Source of the DNA: Owenia fusiformis
Lineage: Eukaryota > Annelida > Polychaeta > Sabellida > Oweniidae
Direction of reading: 5' to 3'
Length of the DNA: 64,000 bases
NCBI GenBank assembly: GCA_903813345.2
Contig: CAIIXF020000006.1
Span: 17,426,348-17,490,347 of the forward strand
Below, piece by piece: positions 26,206-39,069 of the stretch. The notes below the pieces were generated by a model. It saw only the letters and a list, made by a program, of their open reading frames with translations, ran no database searches and had not been told where the DNA came from. Position 1 is the stretch's first letter. Each line of letters begins with the position of its first letter. The translations under genes were made by a program, and so were the position numbers.

Positions 26206-29200
26206 TATGGTCCCTTTATGTTATTGTTATTATTATCAGAGACAAGGTGTTATTTACTGTAATTTCTTTACATATAATGCACTTGATCGTATTTAAGATA
26301 GTGTCAGTTTTCTTTAGAAAATGATTTTAATTACACCTGCTCATTAGTAATGTGGCATGTATGTATTTTAAAGAAGCTGCAATCTGCTGGTATGTAACTG
26401 GAGTTAACTATGTAAACCCCCTACACATAACAATTTGCTTAAATGATCAAACATCTTTGTAGAAAATTATTTTTTTAATTTGCTCCCAATTTGATACATA
26501 TTTTCACAATTTTAGACAAACTCATGAAATATAAATCTGAGTGAAATATGTCTCACTGAATGGACTATTTAAATGGGACTTAATGGTGAAAAATATAAAC
26601 TTGGGAGAAATGTATTAAATGCAATGTAATCTTTATCTGCTTTTAGTTATACCTGATATTAAGAAAGTGTTATTAAAAGTACAGTGAACCACACTGTTGC
26701 ATTCTATAAGAGGGTTCTAATTTTCATTTGTACCAATCTAGCTAATGGTTTGTTCTATGCAAAGCCAGTAAAATCCATTTAATACTCTTTGAGCAATTTC
26801 TTAAAAACATAATAAAAATTGAAGTACCATATTGAATCAGGTTAGCAATCAGTCAAGGTGCACTTAGAACAAGACAACCGAGCCTGTCTCCTGTATCACA
26901 CATTATATCACGTACTCTTAGTTTTTCTTCTTTTTAGTTTTACTTCTTATGTTGTCTACTTGTATAAACCTAAGTTAAGGCTACTGAATATTTGCAGCCT
27001 ATACCCAGGATTTTTTCTCGGGTGGGGTCAGGGATCCAGTATTTGTCAAATTTTTCCTATATTATCATGATTTTTCTAATCAATTTTTAAAATATATCCA
27101 ATTCCAATACAATGGATGTGGGAAAATAAATTACAGTATGCATCAAATATCAAGTTTACTGATGATTACTAAAATAACATTTACTTTGGAGTTTTCTTGA
27201 TGAGCACATTATTTCAGAGAGATTTAATCAGTCTGCATGTTAGATATAGGGTATGTATACAAGATTGTTTTTCCGAAAATGTCACATTGATTACGCTAAT
27301 TATTTTTCACTTTCTGGTTAGAATCTAAATAAACACTTCATTTTCTTGCGTTTTTTTACATATTAAGGATACAAATTTCAATTAAGGTTATTTTTGATAA
27401 TCAATCTTTTCCTGCTGTACATTTCTAAAACTTGACCATGATGGTGTTTTAAAAGGAGATCAGATTATCTTGTTTTGTGGTTACATTGAGGTAGCTCTGC
27501 CTGGTAAATGTAGGCTATCTGATTGTTAGAGGAGACATGTATATATTTGATATCTTAATCGTCCTTTGACCATTCAATAAAATATATTTCTACTTTTTAC
27601 TAAATAATTTGTTATTTGTATCCATTTCATCATTAATTATGGTCAAATTTAATTTTTTGATCAAAAGCAAAGATGTGGTACTAGAAATAATTTTTTGTTT
27701 TGTTTCATCAGATTATAATTGGTTTGAAATATGTTATAAATTATAATTTTCAACTCTCGTTAATCAAGTTCTATTAAAAATGAAATGACCAGGTCAGTTG
27801 TATTTAATATGATCAAATAAGAGAGAATAGCAAGCTGTTATTTTGGTGCCTTTTGATATTTCATGATCAGTTCAAATTAAATGTTTACCCAAATTATTGC
27901 CATTATTTTAGTGAAATTAATTTTTTAATTTCCTTGAAAGAATCATGGGCATTCAATAGAATTATTGAAAGCCCATGAAAGAATCTTGAAAAAATTCAGA
28001 AATAGAATCATTTTAAGTTTAAGGTCAAGCAGTTCATTTTGTGCATGAAATGTCATTCTCATTAGACACAAGTCAATTGGCATAATTTCTCGTGAAGTTA
28101 GGAAATTCCCGCAAAGTTGGGAAATTCCCGCAAAGTTCACAATAAGAGTTCGACTTCTAGAATTTCGGACTTATTATGATTCTGAATGTTTATTTTATCT
28201 ATTTTATGTCTTTTTGATCCTAAGTTTTGTTCTATTTCATATGAAAATCATTGAAACACCTTACTGTTTATTGATTAAATCATATATCATCATTCGATTT
28301 GTGGTTAGCGATAACATGATAATTAAGGTTGTCCAAATTGAAAAAACGATCAAATCTTAACATATAATGTAACTGCCTTTTACAATATCACTCATCTCTA
28401 TGTTAAAGGAAGTGGCTAATACATCCGCTATGATGTCTATGGAAGATTATAGTAGTCATGTAACCTCGTGTAAGGCAGGGAACAGCACAGGACAACTCAC
28501 CTGCATTAGAAACCATTCAATTTTAATAAAATCTTTAAATCATCTAATATTGTATTTGAAATTAGGTTGAATGTATCCATGTGACATCCGCCAGGTTCAT
28601 CAGGTTCAACACTGACCGATTAGATGAAACTAAACAGATTTTAATAAATTTCTGCCAATCAGTTTATTTCATGGGAACTTGACTTGTTATTGAAGTCTAC
28701 TTTTAGTTCTTAACTTAATTACTTAAATGTTTTTTCCTTTAATAGAGTATCAAACTTAGATCAACGATTCAAAAACTATTTTTGAGACAATTATAAAGTG
28801 GATTGAAATTAAAGTTGCAGATGAATTTCTTTTCACTAGGCAAGCTGTCACACTAAGCAGATTAAAGTAAATTAAATCATTCATTCAGTAAAAAATATGT
28901 TTTTATGATATTAGTTTTCATCCTTAATTGTTTGTTACAAACAAGTATAATGATTGAATGCTAAGTATTCTTTGATGAGTCCAAAAGACATAATGAAACA
29001 ATAAAGAGATTGTAAAGTCCTATTAAAATATAAGAATTGAGTTGATAAGCAATAAAAGCGCCATTAGCTCGAGATCCCTACCTCAATCAATATTTAGAAA
29101 AGAAAAATAAATAGATGTAAAATGGGATATTAAGTTGAATGGGATATATGAACCAATAATCTTGGAATAAAATCTAGAGAATTATTGTCATTAGGTGTCA

Positions 29201-29731
29201 GAATAAATTCATTTACACAATAAAAAATAAATATACACTATTTATTCCAATCCCAGATGGATCACAACATATGTCGAATTTTAACCAATCAGAGAACTCA
29301 TGTGTATCAGCTTGCATCATGGGATGATATGTTCTCAATTTAAACGTATTTTGGGAAATATTCTGATTGGTCAGTTTTATAAACGTTATCAATATAGTCA
29401 TTAAACTGTAATCAGTTGTAAATGTGATTCACACAGTGATATCATCAACATTTATGCAATCACATGGGAACCTGCACTCATCACCTTATTTAAATCAAAA
29501 AGTGATTCTCAAAAAATCATTTATGATACAGCTACCCTTAGAGGCAGTCAGTAATAAGAGAGATTGGAGCACTTGAAAAAAACTACAAAATTCAAGAAAT
29601 GGACAATACGCTGAAAAATAGAAGAATTAGTATATAGTTATTTGAAAAGAATAATTTAATTTCAATTCTTTCAAAAATAATTTAGATACAAAGTAAGGAC
29701 ATTTTGAAAAGGAGAGATCTAAGTACTGAAG
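26206..29731. other. Region upstream of LMO, no gene seen
   Basis: No coding exon is recognisable. The last 500 bp contain CCAATCAGAG at about 29283 and ATTGGTCAG at about 29366, which are CCAAT-box-like on opposite strands, but no convincing TATA box. A small GGAAATTCCCGCAAAGTT repeat (two copies) lies at about 28100-28138. Non-coding 5' exons of LMO could be here and would be invisible to me. Confidence 0.4.
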
Positions 29732-29948
29732 ATGTTAGTAGAAGTAAAGAGAGAGAGGAACCCATATTGCGGAGACTTATTCACACTAAGGACAGAGCAG
29801 GGCATGTACCCGACATACGATGCAATTATGAAAACTATTGACACGAGTGTGCCAAAACCAAAAGTGAGAAAACGTCGTAGCCCAAAAGTAAAGAGATTGA
29901 ATTCAAGTAGAAGTTATAGTCCTGCATCTAGTATTGCTTCAAGTCAAG
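29732..29948 (+). CDS. LMO: LMO exon 1: LIM-only protein, N-terminal extension
   Basis: Proposed first coding exon of a LIM-only transcriptional adaptor. The ATG is preceded in frame by a TAA at 29720-29722 and the exon ends at a good donor, AAG|GTTAGT. It leaves phase 1 (one base, G). Exon 2 begins in the matching phase, so the junction makes a Gly codon and the frame runs into LIM1. The 72 residues are not a LIM domain. They start MLVEVKRERNPYCGD, contain a basic run PKPKVRKRRSPKVKR that looks like a nuclear localisation signal, and end in a Ser-rich stretch. Vertebrate LMO1 and LMO3 have only a short N-terminal leader, so this extension is unusual. Translation could instead start at Met 32885 in exon 2, giving about 175 aa instead of 249. 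The assignment rests on phase, donor quality and position, not on homology. Confidence 0.6.
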
Positions 29949-32879
29949 GTTAGTAGGGGGTAAGGCTGGAGGTACAGGGAGTCAGGTCAAGGTGGGGTAG
30001 ATCATGGAAGTTGACAGTAACATAACTGAAAAGAATCCTGTTAATGTCGCTCCAATTACGGTACTTTGAAGTGACGTTTCAGAATAGGCTTTTGAGTGTC
30101 TACAACTGTCAATCATCTTGCTTGCTGGTTTGTTTATCCCAGAATCATTATAATTTGTAAAATACACCTACAAATCAAAGTACACACTATTATTTGTTTA
30201 TTAAAAAAAAAATTTATTGCAGGTCATAATTTAAACAGAATCTATATCGTTAGCCTACTTTTACTCCTCATGTGATTAGTAAATGATAATTTATGATACA
30301 AACAGATAAAGAGCTCTATCAAACAACATTAAATTACACTGAATTGAGCTAAAATCCAATGTTGATCGACTGAAGACATCTGTCTGGCACACAAATCGTG
30401 GCATTATGGAGATGTACAAATAAATAAATTTTATAAAGCATCTTGAAAAATAACACTATCTTATTAAATTCACGATTGTGTCAATATATTTGATTGGTTT
30501 ATCAAGCCCTGTCGGGGAACAAAATATTAGGAAGTCTTGTATATATATCGGTGAAATAACATTAAAAGGAGGGAAAATTACAAGGAATTTTTGCCTAAGG
30601 AATGAATTCAAAATGCTAATTTGAATGGAAATTCAAAAAATAAACATTTCCTTCAAAATCGTATGAGAAACAATGCAAAAAGGTAGGAGAGTTGAGATAC
30701 TTTGGTTACAGGTATTGATAGCTTGTATCAACTTTTAGTCATTTCTAATTCCAAAGCGTGTGTAAAGTAAATGTCTTAATCGTGAAATATAGGTAAATAC
30801 ATTAATTGACTATCTGAGTAGTCACCTCATAACAAACGAGTTGGGACCATAGCTTAGTGCAGTTTTTAATTAAGAAAAGGAGAAGTTCAAATAGCTTTGA
30901 GGTTTCTAACAGCCTAAAGTTGTAAGTCATTGACACGCACAGGTAAAGACATTATTTTTGTGTTATCATAAGTGGTACAAAGTGAATGCTAACGTAAGTA
31001 ACGCTTTTTTTGTGTTTAATAATCTTGTTAATGATAAAACATGGTTCTGTTCATTTATAAAATGTTTCAATCTACTGAAATTGAATAAAAATGTAAACTT
31101 AGGACACCATATGAGAGCATTTAAAGGGCCTACATTTTAAAATAAAATTTGATTTTTTTAATATTAAGGGCCTACATTTTAAAATAAAATTTGATTTTTT
31201 AACATTAAGGGCCTACATTTTAAAATAAAATTTGATTTTTTAATATGATTTGATTAATAATCTAAACAATGTTGTCTGAGACTGGTGTCACACAGGATTA
31301 AAAAGTATAAAATGTCAGTTGAGGCAGTCAGTCTGTCTGTTCATGTACTTACATGTCACTTACACTGTTAATTAGACTTTTACAAGGTTTTACATATACT
31401 AGTTATTGTCTTAAATTTAATCCTGTTAATTGCAAAACCTTTTTTATTTACACAAATGTTCATTCATTATTGAAATTGAAAGCGATATTATAAACTTGAA
31501 AAATTATTTTATCCAACAAACAGATACTTACAAACTGCATTAATTAAAAAAAGTGAATTTAATTAATGATGAAATAACAATAAATCAGTTTCCATTGATC
31601 AAAACAAAAAATGAATTAATGAACAAGTTTGCTTGATTGTATATATGATGAAGGGTTTTTTGAAATATATAAATGCTCTCAATTTGTTATTTTGACAGAT
31701 TTTTGATGTAGGAGAATCATGATAATTGTGCTTGCCTTGTTGATCATTTCATCAAATTAAAATTGTAAATCGAATTGTAAATCACTGTGAATTTTTAGAT
31801 TGCGTAAATCGATACTAATGCATCAATTATATTCCAATTGAGATTCGAGTCAATATATAATAAAATCATTGATTTAAAACATATGTACATACAAGTAATA
31901 TCTGTCATTAAGAAGATTATTATGTTTGTTTGAATTATGTTTATTAAATACAAAAGTTAGGTTTTCATTGTGATATCCTATCATGTAAATGGTTCATGTA
32001 ACATATTCAGTTATTCATCAAATGGTAAAATACACATGTATGCTATTCCTCACTTAAGCTTGTTAAACTCTTAAAGCCTATTAAACTCTTAAAGCCTGTC
32101 AAACTCTTAAAGCCTAGCCAACTAACACACAGTCAAATCTATTTGCCTTTGTTAGGAATTTTGAAGATTTGGCAGACAGTTTTAAGAATAAATATTAGAC
32201 TTCACACCGCAATAAAGTATCTCCTCTTATAGTCTGATATTTTTGTATACTTTTATGTGTTACATATTTAACTGAAAGCATGGTCATGCTGGCATTTTGT
32301 ATTTCAATTAATTGAAGGGATTTGTGTGATATAACTGAAGCTATTGATCGTGGGAAGTTGATCAAAATAATAGATGATGAAAGTACTGTAGTTGATTTGG
32401 TGAAATCATTTTGTGTAATAGAAGATTGATTATAGCCACCAATATGTTTAATTTATTTTTTAAATGTAATTATGTTTTATAATTAAACATATTTGTTGAT
32501 ACCTTGTCAATATTATCAAAATTGATTTGCATTTATATAAATGTTACATTATATTGTTGCTTTAAATGTTGGTTGGCAGACAAAGAACAATAATTTGTAG
32601 GGCTAGGTTACAACTCTTTCGACGTTTGGTTTTGATATTCACACTCAGTTGTATGATGTTTATAGATATGAAGTACTGATAGCTTATATATAACATGTAT
32701 TTGTTGCATCGGTAAAAATAATTGCATCAATGCAATGTACTATGTTGGATTGTTCAATGGACCTATTAAGATAAACTGGAATTGGTTGCACTGGCTTATT
32801 TTATGACACACCACATAATGATTTCATCACAAACACAACATGACACACCATATAAAGATTCTATTCTGTGTTTTTGCAG
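29949..32879 (+). other. LMO intron 1
   Basis: 2,931 bp between GTTAGT and TTTTTGCAG. It holds a three-copy repeat of GGGCCTACATTTTAAAATAA at 31124-31245 (unit about 50 bp) and four copies of TTAAACTCTTAAAGCCT-like 17-mers at 32058-32116. The rest is AT-rich with no exon seen. Confidence 0.6.
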
Positions 32880-33093
32880 GAGAAATGGCCATCAGCCAAG
32901 AGAGTTGCCATACAGTGCATGAATGCTGTGGTTGCAAGAAGAAGATCCATGATCGCTACTTGTTGAAGACAATGGACGAATACTGGCACGAAGATTGCCT
33001 CAAATGTTCATGTTGCGACTGTCGACTCGGAGAAGTGGGATCTACGTTATTCACAAAAGCTAATCTAATGCTTTGTAGAAGAGATTATTTAAG
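32880..33093 (+). CDS. LMO: LMO exon 2: LIM domain 1
   Basis: Encodes the first LIM zinc-binding domain of an LMO1/LMO3 (Drosophila Beadex) type protein. LMO proteins have two LIM domains and no DNA-binding domain; the family bridges LDB1/Chip with bHLH and GATA factors in the nucleus. The zinc ligands are present in order: C-C-G-C, then HEDC, then CSCC, and CRRD at the end. The stretch [20 protein letters not shown] is nearly the vertebrate LMO3 sequence, which makes the family call strong. The exon is preceded by TTTTTGCAG and ends AAG|GTATGA, leaving two bases (AG) for an Arg codon completed by exon 3. An alternative initiator Met lies at 32885 ([10 protein letters not shown]). The open frame continues past the donor into intron, which is not coding. 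Confidence 0.95.
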
Positions 33094-33139
33094 GTATGAT
33101 TTTAAACTTGCTTTATTTCATATTTTTGATGGAAAGTTT

Positions 33140-33335
33140 ACTTCTTGTACATCTTAAGATTATTACTTTGCATCTCAATATTATTATATTGCATCTCAAG
33201 ATTATTACTTTGCATCTTAAGATTATTATCATCTTAAGATTATTACATTGCATCTCAAAACTATTACTTTGCATCTTAAGGTTATTATATTGCATCTCAA
33301 AACTATTACTTTGCATCTTAAGATTATTATATTAT
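33140..33335. repeat. Tandem repeat in LMO intron 2
   Basis: Units of about 16 to 20 bp, TTGCATCTTAAGATTATTA or TTGCATCTCAAGATTATTA, repeat for roughly 200 bp beginning 50 bp after the exon 2 donor. Frames on both strands stay open (33096-33377 +, 33113-33316 -) because of the unit, not because of selection. Confidence 0.85.
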
Positions 33336-33339
33336 CTGA

Positions 33340-36073
33340 TGCCATGCTTAAATTTTCTTGCCATACTCATTTCTTAGACCTTTTCATAGTCAGGTCAGAT
33401 TCTTAAATGCTTTCAACATTTTCAGAAGGACTTCAAAAAATTTTCTCTCAAAAATGATAATTATGAATTTGCCAAAGTCTTGCTGAAATAAAATCACAAA
33501 TTGCTTGTTTTGTCATTGCTTTGCAAAAAATAGTTAAACATGTTAATAATCGTGAAAATTCACTTATTTTTTCATATCGGGACAGGGGGGATACGTCAGC
33601 CTTCCCAGGCTACACGCCTACACCAGGACACCATGCCCTCCACTTCAGTATCCCTTTAATTCTCTTGGTTCAAATAAAAACTGGACCTACATGACATAAT
33701 GTATTTTTCCTATTTACTGGTATCTCATTTATATCTCGTTTACAATTATTTATGTTATTTATTATACTCTTGTGTGTCAGCTAAATTAAAAAAGTTATTT
33801 TATAATTACCGCCGTGTTATTTTTACTGAAAAAGGAAATTAGGAAAATATGGTTTATGATTTGCAATGACAGGAAAATGTGCTGTTCTATAATTCAAAGT
33901 CTCCGTAAAAATCAGCTTTATCTGCAAAAACCAATTTAAAGATAAAACAACTCGTCACAAAAGAGGTCTAATTGCAACGGTATAATCCTTTTCTTGATTG
34001 CGTTTACACGGTTGCTAACACCATAGCGTTAAATAAAACAATGCTACTGTGAAAAGGTAGGAGATCTTTGTAGAATAATTAGCATTTCATTTGAAACTGT
34101 AAGAATCATATGTAAGAATAGTGGGTGGTTTCCGGTTGACCTTATTTGACAAGGTAAAATACATATATGTTGCGATAATATGATAGATATGATACATGAA
34201 ATATTTATTATCTTTTGTGCATAGGGTGGAAAATGAGTGACTACCTAGGAAATTAGAAGGTGTCTCTAAGCATTCCAATCCATCAAACTATAACAATATT
34301 TTTGTCAGAGCAATCATAACAAAATTAGCCATTAGGCTGTAAAAATCACCGTCGGTGCAGATTCCGTTGAAAATCTTGACAGAATCTATAGATAAAGGCA
34401 TTATTCCTCCGCAAAACTAATTAGCAGTATATAGGACCCCTGTAATAGTGTCCAATGTTTTATCATTGTGATCATCCAGCGTCATAAATAAACGACTTTA
34501 ATTTGAAAATACAACTTTTAGACGTTTTAATTATCCTCCCGAGGGTAACACGATATTACTCCATGTTAGTAGCCAGAGAAATCTTTGAAAAATCCCCATT
34601 TTGATTAATACGCCGATTATCTTGCCATGATCACCATGATTCTAATGAAATTTAGAAAATCACACGATTTTGATCTCCTAATACAATTCCATGTTTGTCT
34701 TTTTTCTCCCACTGATTAATGTTTGAAAGGAATCATTTACATCCAATTTGAGACTTGCCATTGAATAAAATATCACAGTGGGCATATTTTTAAACTGGAA
34801 ATATAGTAAAATAGAGACGAATAAGCAAAAAAACTGAGTAAAACATGTTAAATTCTTCGTCCGTATTTTATAGATTACCAAAAAATCAGACACTCCTTCT
34901 TTGGGAGAAAATATGCAAAATTGCGTGGTTAGAAAGACGTCTTTGTATTGATGAGTGTGTTATCAAGGCACAAGACTTATTTATTTATTCATGATGAAAT
35001 CAATTTGCACTTTTCATTTATTTTTCACTTGAAGGTATTTCCTTTGATCTTATTAACGAGGCAGATTACTGGTCTAATAGGAACATCTTTGTTTGTCATT
35101 GAATGCTATACATCATGGAATTCATCTATCAGCATCTATCAAAAGGAAATCAAAGGATTTTTATAAAGGAATTCAATGTAAATGGAGCATCAAGTAATTA
35201 AATTGGCAAAATAATTGGAAATAGCAAAATAAGTAAAATGGCAAAATCATTCAAATTGGCAAAATGGTGAAACAATTTAATTAAATATTGGTAAACTGAA
35301 TTTACACATACATGTATAGACATTCATTGCAGTGCTTGTGTTATATTTCAGATATCTTTTAAAGATTGATCTCAGGCTTACATCATGTACCTGTTATGTT
35401 TGTTACATGAATATCATATCAGTGAAAATGACTATAACTAAGAATTATGAATGACACAGGACATTGAAATATATGGCAATAGGAGCTTAAAACTGGCAAA
35501 TGGCTGTTAGGAAAAGACAGGCTGTCATTTCTGATTGCATTCAGCATTATTTATTGTTTCTTAGATGAATAAGAGATAGCTGTACGATCAATCACCAAGT
35601 GTCTTTAAATGTGTTGAAAAGAATGATACGGAAATTAAACACCCGGAAATGAATAGCTAAGAATCCTGGGTAAATAAATGAGCTGCCGGGGATTGTCACA
35701 AGCGAGCTTTAAGGTGTGAAATTTTAATCAGGTGATTATGGGCCATATCGGATAAATCCATAATGTGGTGTTGAATTGTAAACTTGTGATAGATCTTTTT
35801 TTTAATACCATAATGTAAGCTTCTCGGAATTGATTGTGAAAATTTGGATTGATATCAAGTGACAATTTTGAAATGACAACCATCGAAGCATTGCTTTACT
35901 TCAGTGGTCATTAAACCGCAACTTGGTGTTTGTTGCCAGCAGTACAGATTTTGATAAATTGTGATTCGACTTACATGTACGTGACCTGAATTAGAGGTGT
36001 TTTATCTACCAATTTTAACAGATTTCTATTGCTTGAATTACAAAGGGGTTTACCTTGTAGAAAGGTGTTTATT
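33340..36073 (+). other. LMO intron 2, distal part
   Basis: No exon seen. The stretch about 33900-34680 is non-repetitive with mixed composition and words such as CACCGTCGGTGCAGATTCCG and ATCATCCAGCGTCATAAATA. It stands out from the AT-rich background and could be a conserved regulatory element; this is inference. A short AT-rich repeat of GGCAAAATAATTGGAAATAG type lies at 35205-35280. Confidence 0.3.
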
Positions 36074-37104
36074 ATCCCATCGAACAAAGTTCGGAGGGAT
36101 ATAGGGAACGCCTCCGTCCGTCCGTCCGTCCGTACGTACGTCTGTACGTACGTCCGTCCGTCCGTCCGTCCGTCCGTCCGTCTGTCCGTCCGTCCGTCCG
36201 TCCGGGCAATAACTCAAATACCGTTGGCCCGATTTTGTTCATATTTTGTACACATATACCCTATGGGGGTAGAAGTTCTGCTCGAGAGCCGATTTTCAAA
36301 ATGGCCGCTCATTTCAAAATGGCGGCCATTTTAGTGCCGATTTTACAGTAATTTAGGTGTAATATGTAAAACTGTAATAGCAATATGTTTTAAATGTAAA
36401 AAAATTATAAAGGACATTAATAATGCTACAAATGTAGATATTAAAGAAGCACATGGCAGCCATCTTGAAAAATGGCGGCCTTTACTCGTCATTTTACGAT
36501 TTTTGCTATAACTCAAAAAATAGTGGAGCGATTTTGTTCATATTTGGTATGTGAATACTATAAGCATTGCACACTGTCTAAAGACACTTTTAGTAGAAGG
36601 TGGCCATTTTGAAAAATGGCCGCCATTTTAACATATTATACTAACTCGAAAAGTAGTGGAGCGATTTTGTTCATATTTGGTATGTGAATACTATAAGCAT
36701 GGCACACTGTCCTATGACACTTTTGGTAGAAGGCGGCCATTTTGAAAACAATTTTGAAAAATGGCCGCCATTTTAACGTATTTTACTATAACTCGAAAAG
36801 AAGTGGAGCGATTTTGTTCATATTTGATATGTGAATACTTTAAGCATGGCACATTGTCTAATAAAACTTTTTGGAGTAGTCGGCCATTTTGAAAAATGGC
36901 CACCAGTTTTATGTGTGTTATTTTACAAGTTCGTGTGCGATTTTTCAAAAATTTTAGAGGTGGCTACTTAAAAGCATATTATTTCTTCTGATGACAACTT
37001 TGCTAGTGAGCAACCATTTTGAAAATGGTGGCCTTTCTGGTGTGTTGTTTTATGATATTTGCTATTCGTTTGTAAAAATGCCAGCCATTTCTGTTCGATG
37101 GGAT
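36074..37104. mobile_element. 1.03 kb non-autonomous element with (TCCG)n and 13-bp inverted ends
   Basis: The ends are exact inverted repeats: ATCCCATCGAACA at 36074-36086 and TGTTCGATGGGAT at 37092-37104. Next to the left end is a (TCCG)n/(TACG)n tract at 36112-36204. The body has three or four diverged units of about 130-180 bp, each with CGGCCATTTTGAAAA, ATGGCCGCCATTTTAA, AAGTAGTGGAGCGATTTTG and TTCATATTTGGTATGTGAAT. I found no unambiguous target-site duplication. I associate this architecture with abundant repeats of bivalve and gastropod genomes, but that is memory. It inserted in LMO intron 2, 280 bp before exon 3. Confidence 0.75.
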
Positions 37105-37384
37105 TCGCTACGCTTTGGCGTTGCCGTTGTTCTGGTCTTACAATGGTGTTTACCTCAATACAAAGAAAGGTTTGCACTTGAAAACCTCTCTACCTCATTC
37201 GCCAGAGCCCATAGTTCTTCTTTCCTCTCTTTCTTAGCACCATTAACAAAATCCCAGGAATTGGCTCAAAACAGGGGTGTAGTCACACCCAATGCACCCC
37301 CCCCTGGGGACAACCATGCATAAAGGATTTCCTTATTGTGAATATCATGGAGTCTGTCCCTTATGAAGAAACTTGTACTTTCAG

Positions 37385-37510
37385 ATTATTTGGATCAACT
37401 GGCTATTGTTCAGCATGTAACAAGATGATTCCAGCATTTGAAATGGTAATGAGGGCCAAAGGGAATGTGTACCACCTGGAATGCTTTGCCTGTCAACAGT
37501 GTAATCACAG
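37385..37510 (+). CDS. LMO: LMO exon 3: start of LIM domain 2
   Basis: Continues the LMO frame: AG from exon 2 plus A makes Arg, then [20 protein letters not shown] and [21 protein letters not shown]. The first zinc module of LIM2 is intact (CSAC, HLEC) and CQQC starts the second. The acceptor is TTTCAG and the donor is ACAG|GTAAAA; the exon is 126 bp and leaves AG for the next junction. LFG..G.C and [14 protein letters not shown] are family hallmarks. About 150 bp downstream, at 37652-37695, the donor and its flanking 30 bp are duplicated with a stronger consensus, CACAG|GTAAGT. Use of that second donor would add 148 bp and meet a TAA at once. Confidence 0.95.
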
Positions 37511-37695
37511 GTAAAAGTCACGTCAATTCAATTCAATTTGTGGCGACGTTTTTTTTAATTTTTTTATTAAGTTATTCATTTGTACAAAGAATACAATACA
37601 ATAATACAGTGTAAGTGGCTGTGCTTTTAGCATTATTAGCCACGTTATCACGCCACAGGTAAGTCACGTCAATTCAATTCAATTTGTGGCGAATT
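37505..37695 (+). repeat. Duplicated exon 3 splice-donor segment
   Basis: CACAGGTAAAAGTCACG followed by TCAATTCAATTCAATTTGTG (from 37506) recurs from 37654 as CACAGGTAAGTCACG with the same tail. Both are followed by a T-rich tract, so about 40 bp that includes the splice site is directly repeated with about 110 bp between the copies. Confidence 0.85.
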
Positions 37696-39069
37696 TTTTT
37701 TTTAAATCTATTTTATTTTTAATACCAAAGTTGCATAATTGTTGGAAATTGTGGCATGATTTTCTATATAATTTTTGTGTTCCACCTGTTTCTTGCTCAA
37801 ACATTTGACATAGATTTCCATTTCGAAATATGACAACTTTGAAACGTTATGGCATTTTCCAAATAAAATATAATTACTAATTGATGTCAAATTAATTTTT
37901 CTCAATCATGTTAAAAACAAGAAGCATTTTAAGAAGTAGAAATCTTGGAACTGAAATGACAAATGTAAAGAGAAAAGTTGTCAATATATTGCGAGTGTTA
38001 GGCACTTGACGAGGCTAAGGAGGTATAAAAAGCAATAATACTTACGGGAGTGAAGTACAGCTCTTCAGTCAATATAAGTGTCTCTCTAAGTACGTAATAT
38101 ACGAGAAATACTCCCTGAAACATATAAATGAAACCAGAAATTCTTTCTTTTGCAGTTCCTTTATTGGTTATCTTCATGTTTTTTAAATTCAGAGCAATAT
38201 TTAATACATCATTTAGCATGATTTCATTGAAGTACAATAACAGTTATTTTGAATAAATGGCGCTCTTAGGACATGGGTATTGAGCAAGGGTAAGGGATCT
38301 CAAGTATTGTGTATTTCTTCAGAACACTCTAAAAGGCAATAATTACAGCCTAGTTCTTGATCTAAACTGACAAATTCTCTGCTTCAGTTCTATCAAACAC
38401 GCAGGTCAGGGCATTTACGACTTTTTATCGGGTAATTTAGCTACAAAAAGCCGTGTGTTTTTGTCATAAACGTCAGTGCTCATCACCAGTTGAACTGAAC
38501 AATAGTAATATTACTTAATGCATGAAATTAAAACTCTGTACTCACTTTAATTTACATTATTAGACAACCTCATAAACGTCAGTGAGAATCCAGCAAAATT
38601 AATGAGATATGAACGTTAATGGGCGATTACCACCAAAGGGAATAGGGACATTTTGCGATCTTTACGGTATTATTACGGGCATTTAAGCGTGACTAATGCT
38701 AACTGTGAAAAGCTATGTTACTGTTAATTAACTTTTGAAGTGTAAAATAATATTCGCAATGACCAATCTTGTTATTATTTCAACTATGTGCTATGCAAGT
38801 TTTATATTTTATATATGGTAAAACCTCAAACGTTTCTTGAAATTGTTATCATAAAACCCAAAAATTGAATCAATGAAAGGATTTGATTTGATATTTCTTT
38901 ATCAGCATCATACAAGCTACACTGAACAACACTTATAGACTCTTCCACAAAGGATTGTTTCGAATAATATCTATGTCCAAATACACTGACACGTTAGACT
39001 ATCGTTTGTAATCTGTTCACTCCAGATAATTTTTAATAAAATAAAAATGTTTTCTATTTCTGTTTCCAG
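37696..39069 (+). other. LMO intron 3, remainder
   Basis: No exon seen before the 39069 acceptor. The interval about 38440-38760 is non-repetitive, with TTAATG/ATTA cores, CAGTGAGAATCC, and GATCTTTACGG words. It looks more like a constrained non-coding element than its neighbours; unproven. Confidence 0.3.

Noticed and set aside
32840-32879. Met at 32840 as start of the LMO protein
   Set aside because: The frame crosses the TTTTTGCAG acceptor; the sequence before 32880 is intron-like ([13 protein letters not shown]) and matches no LMO.
36029-36334. 101-codon frame with repeated VRPSVR
   Set aside because: It is the (TCCG)n tract of the mobile element read as protein.
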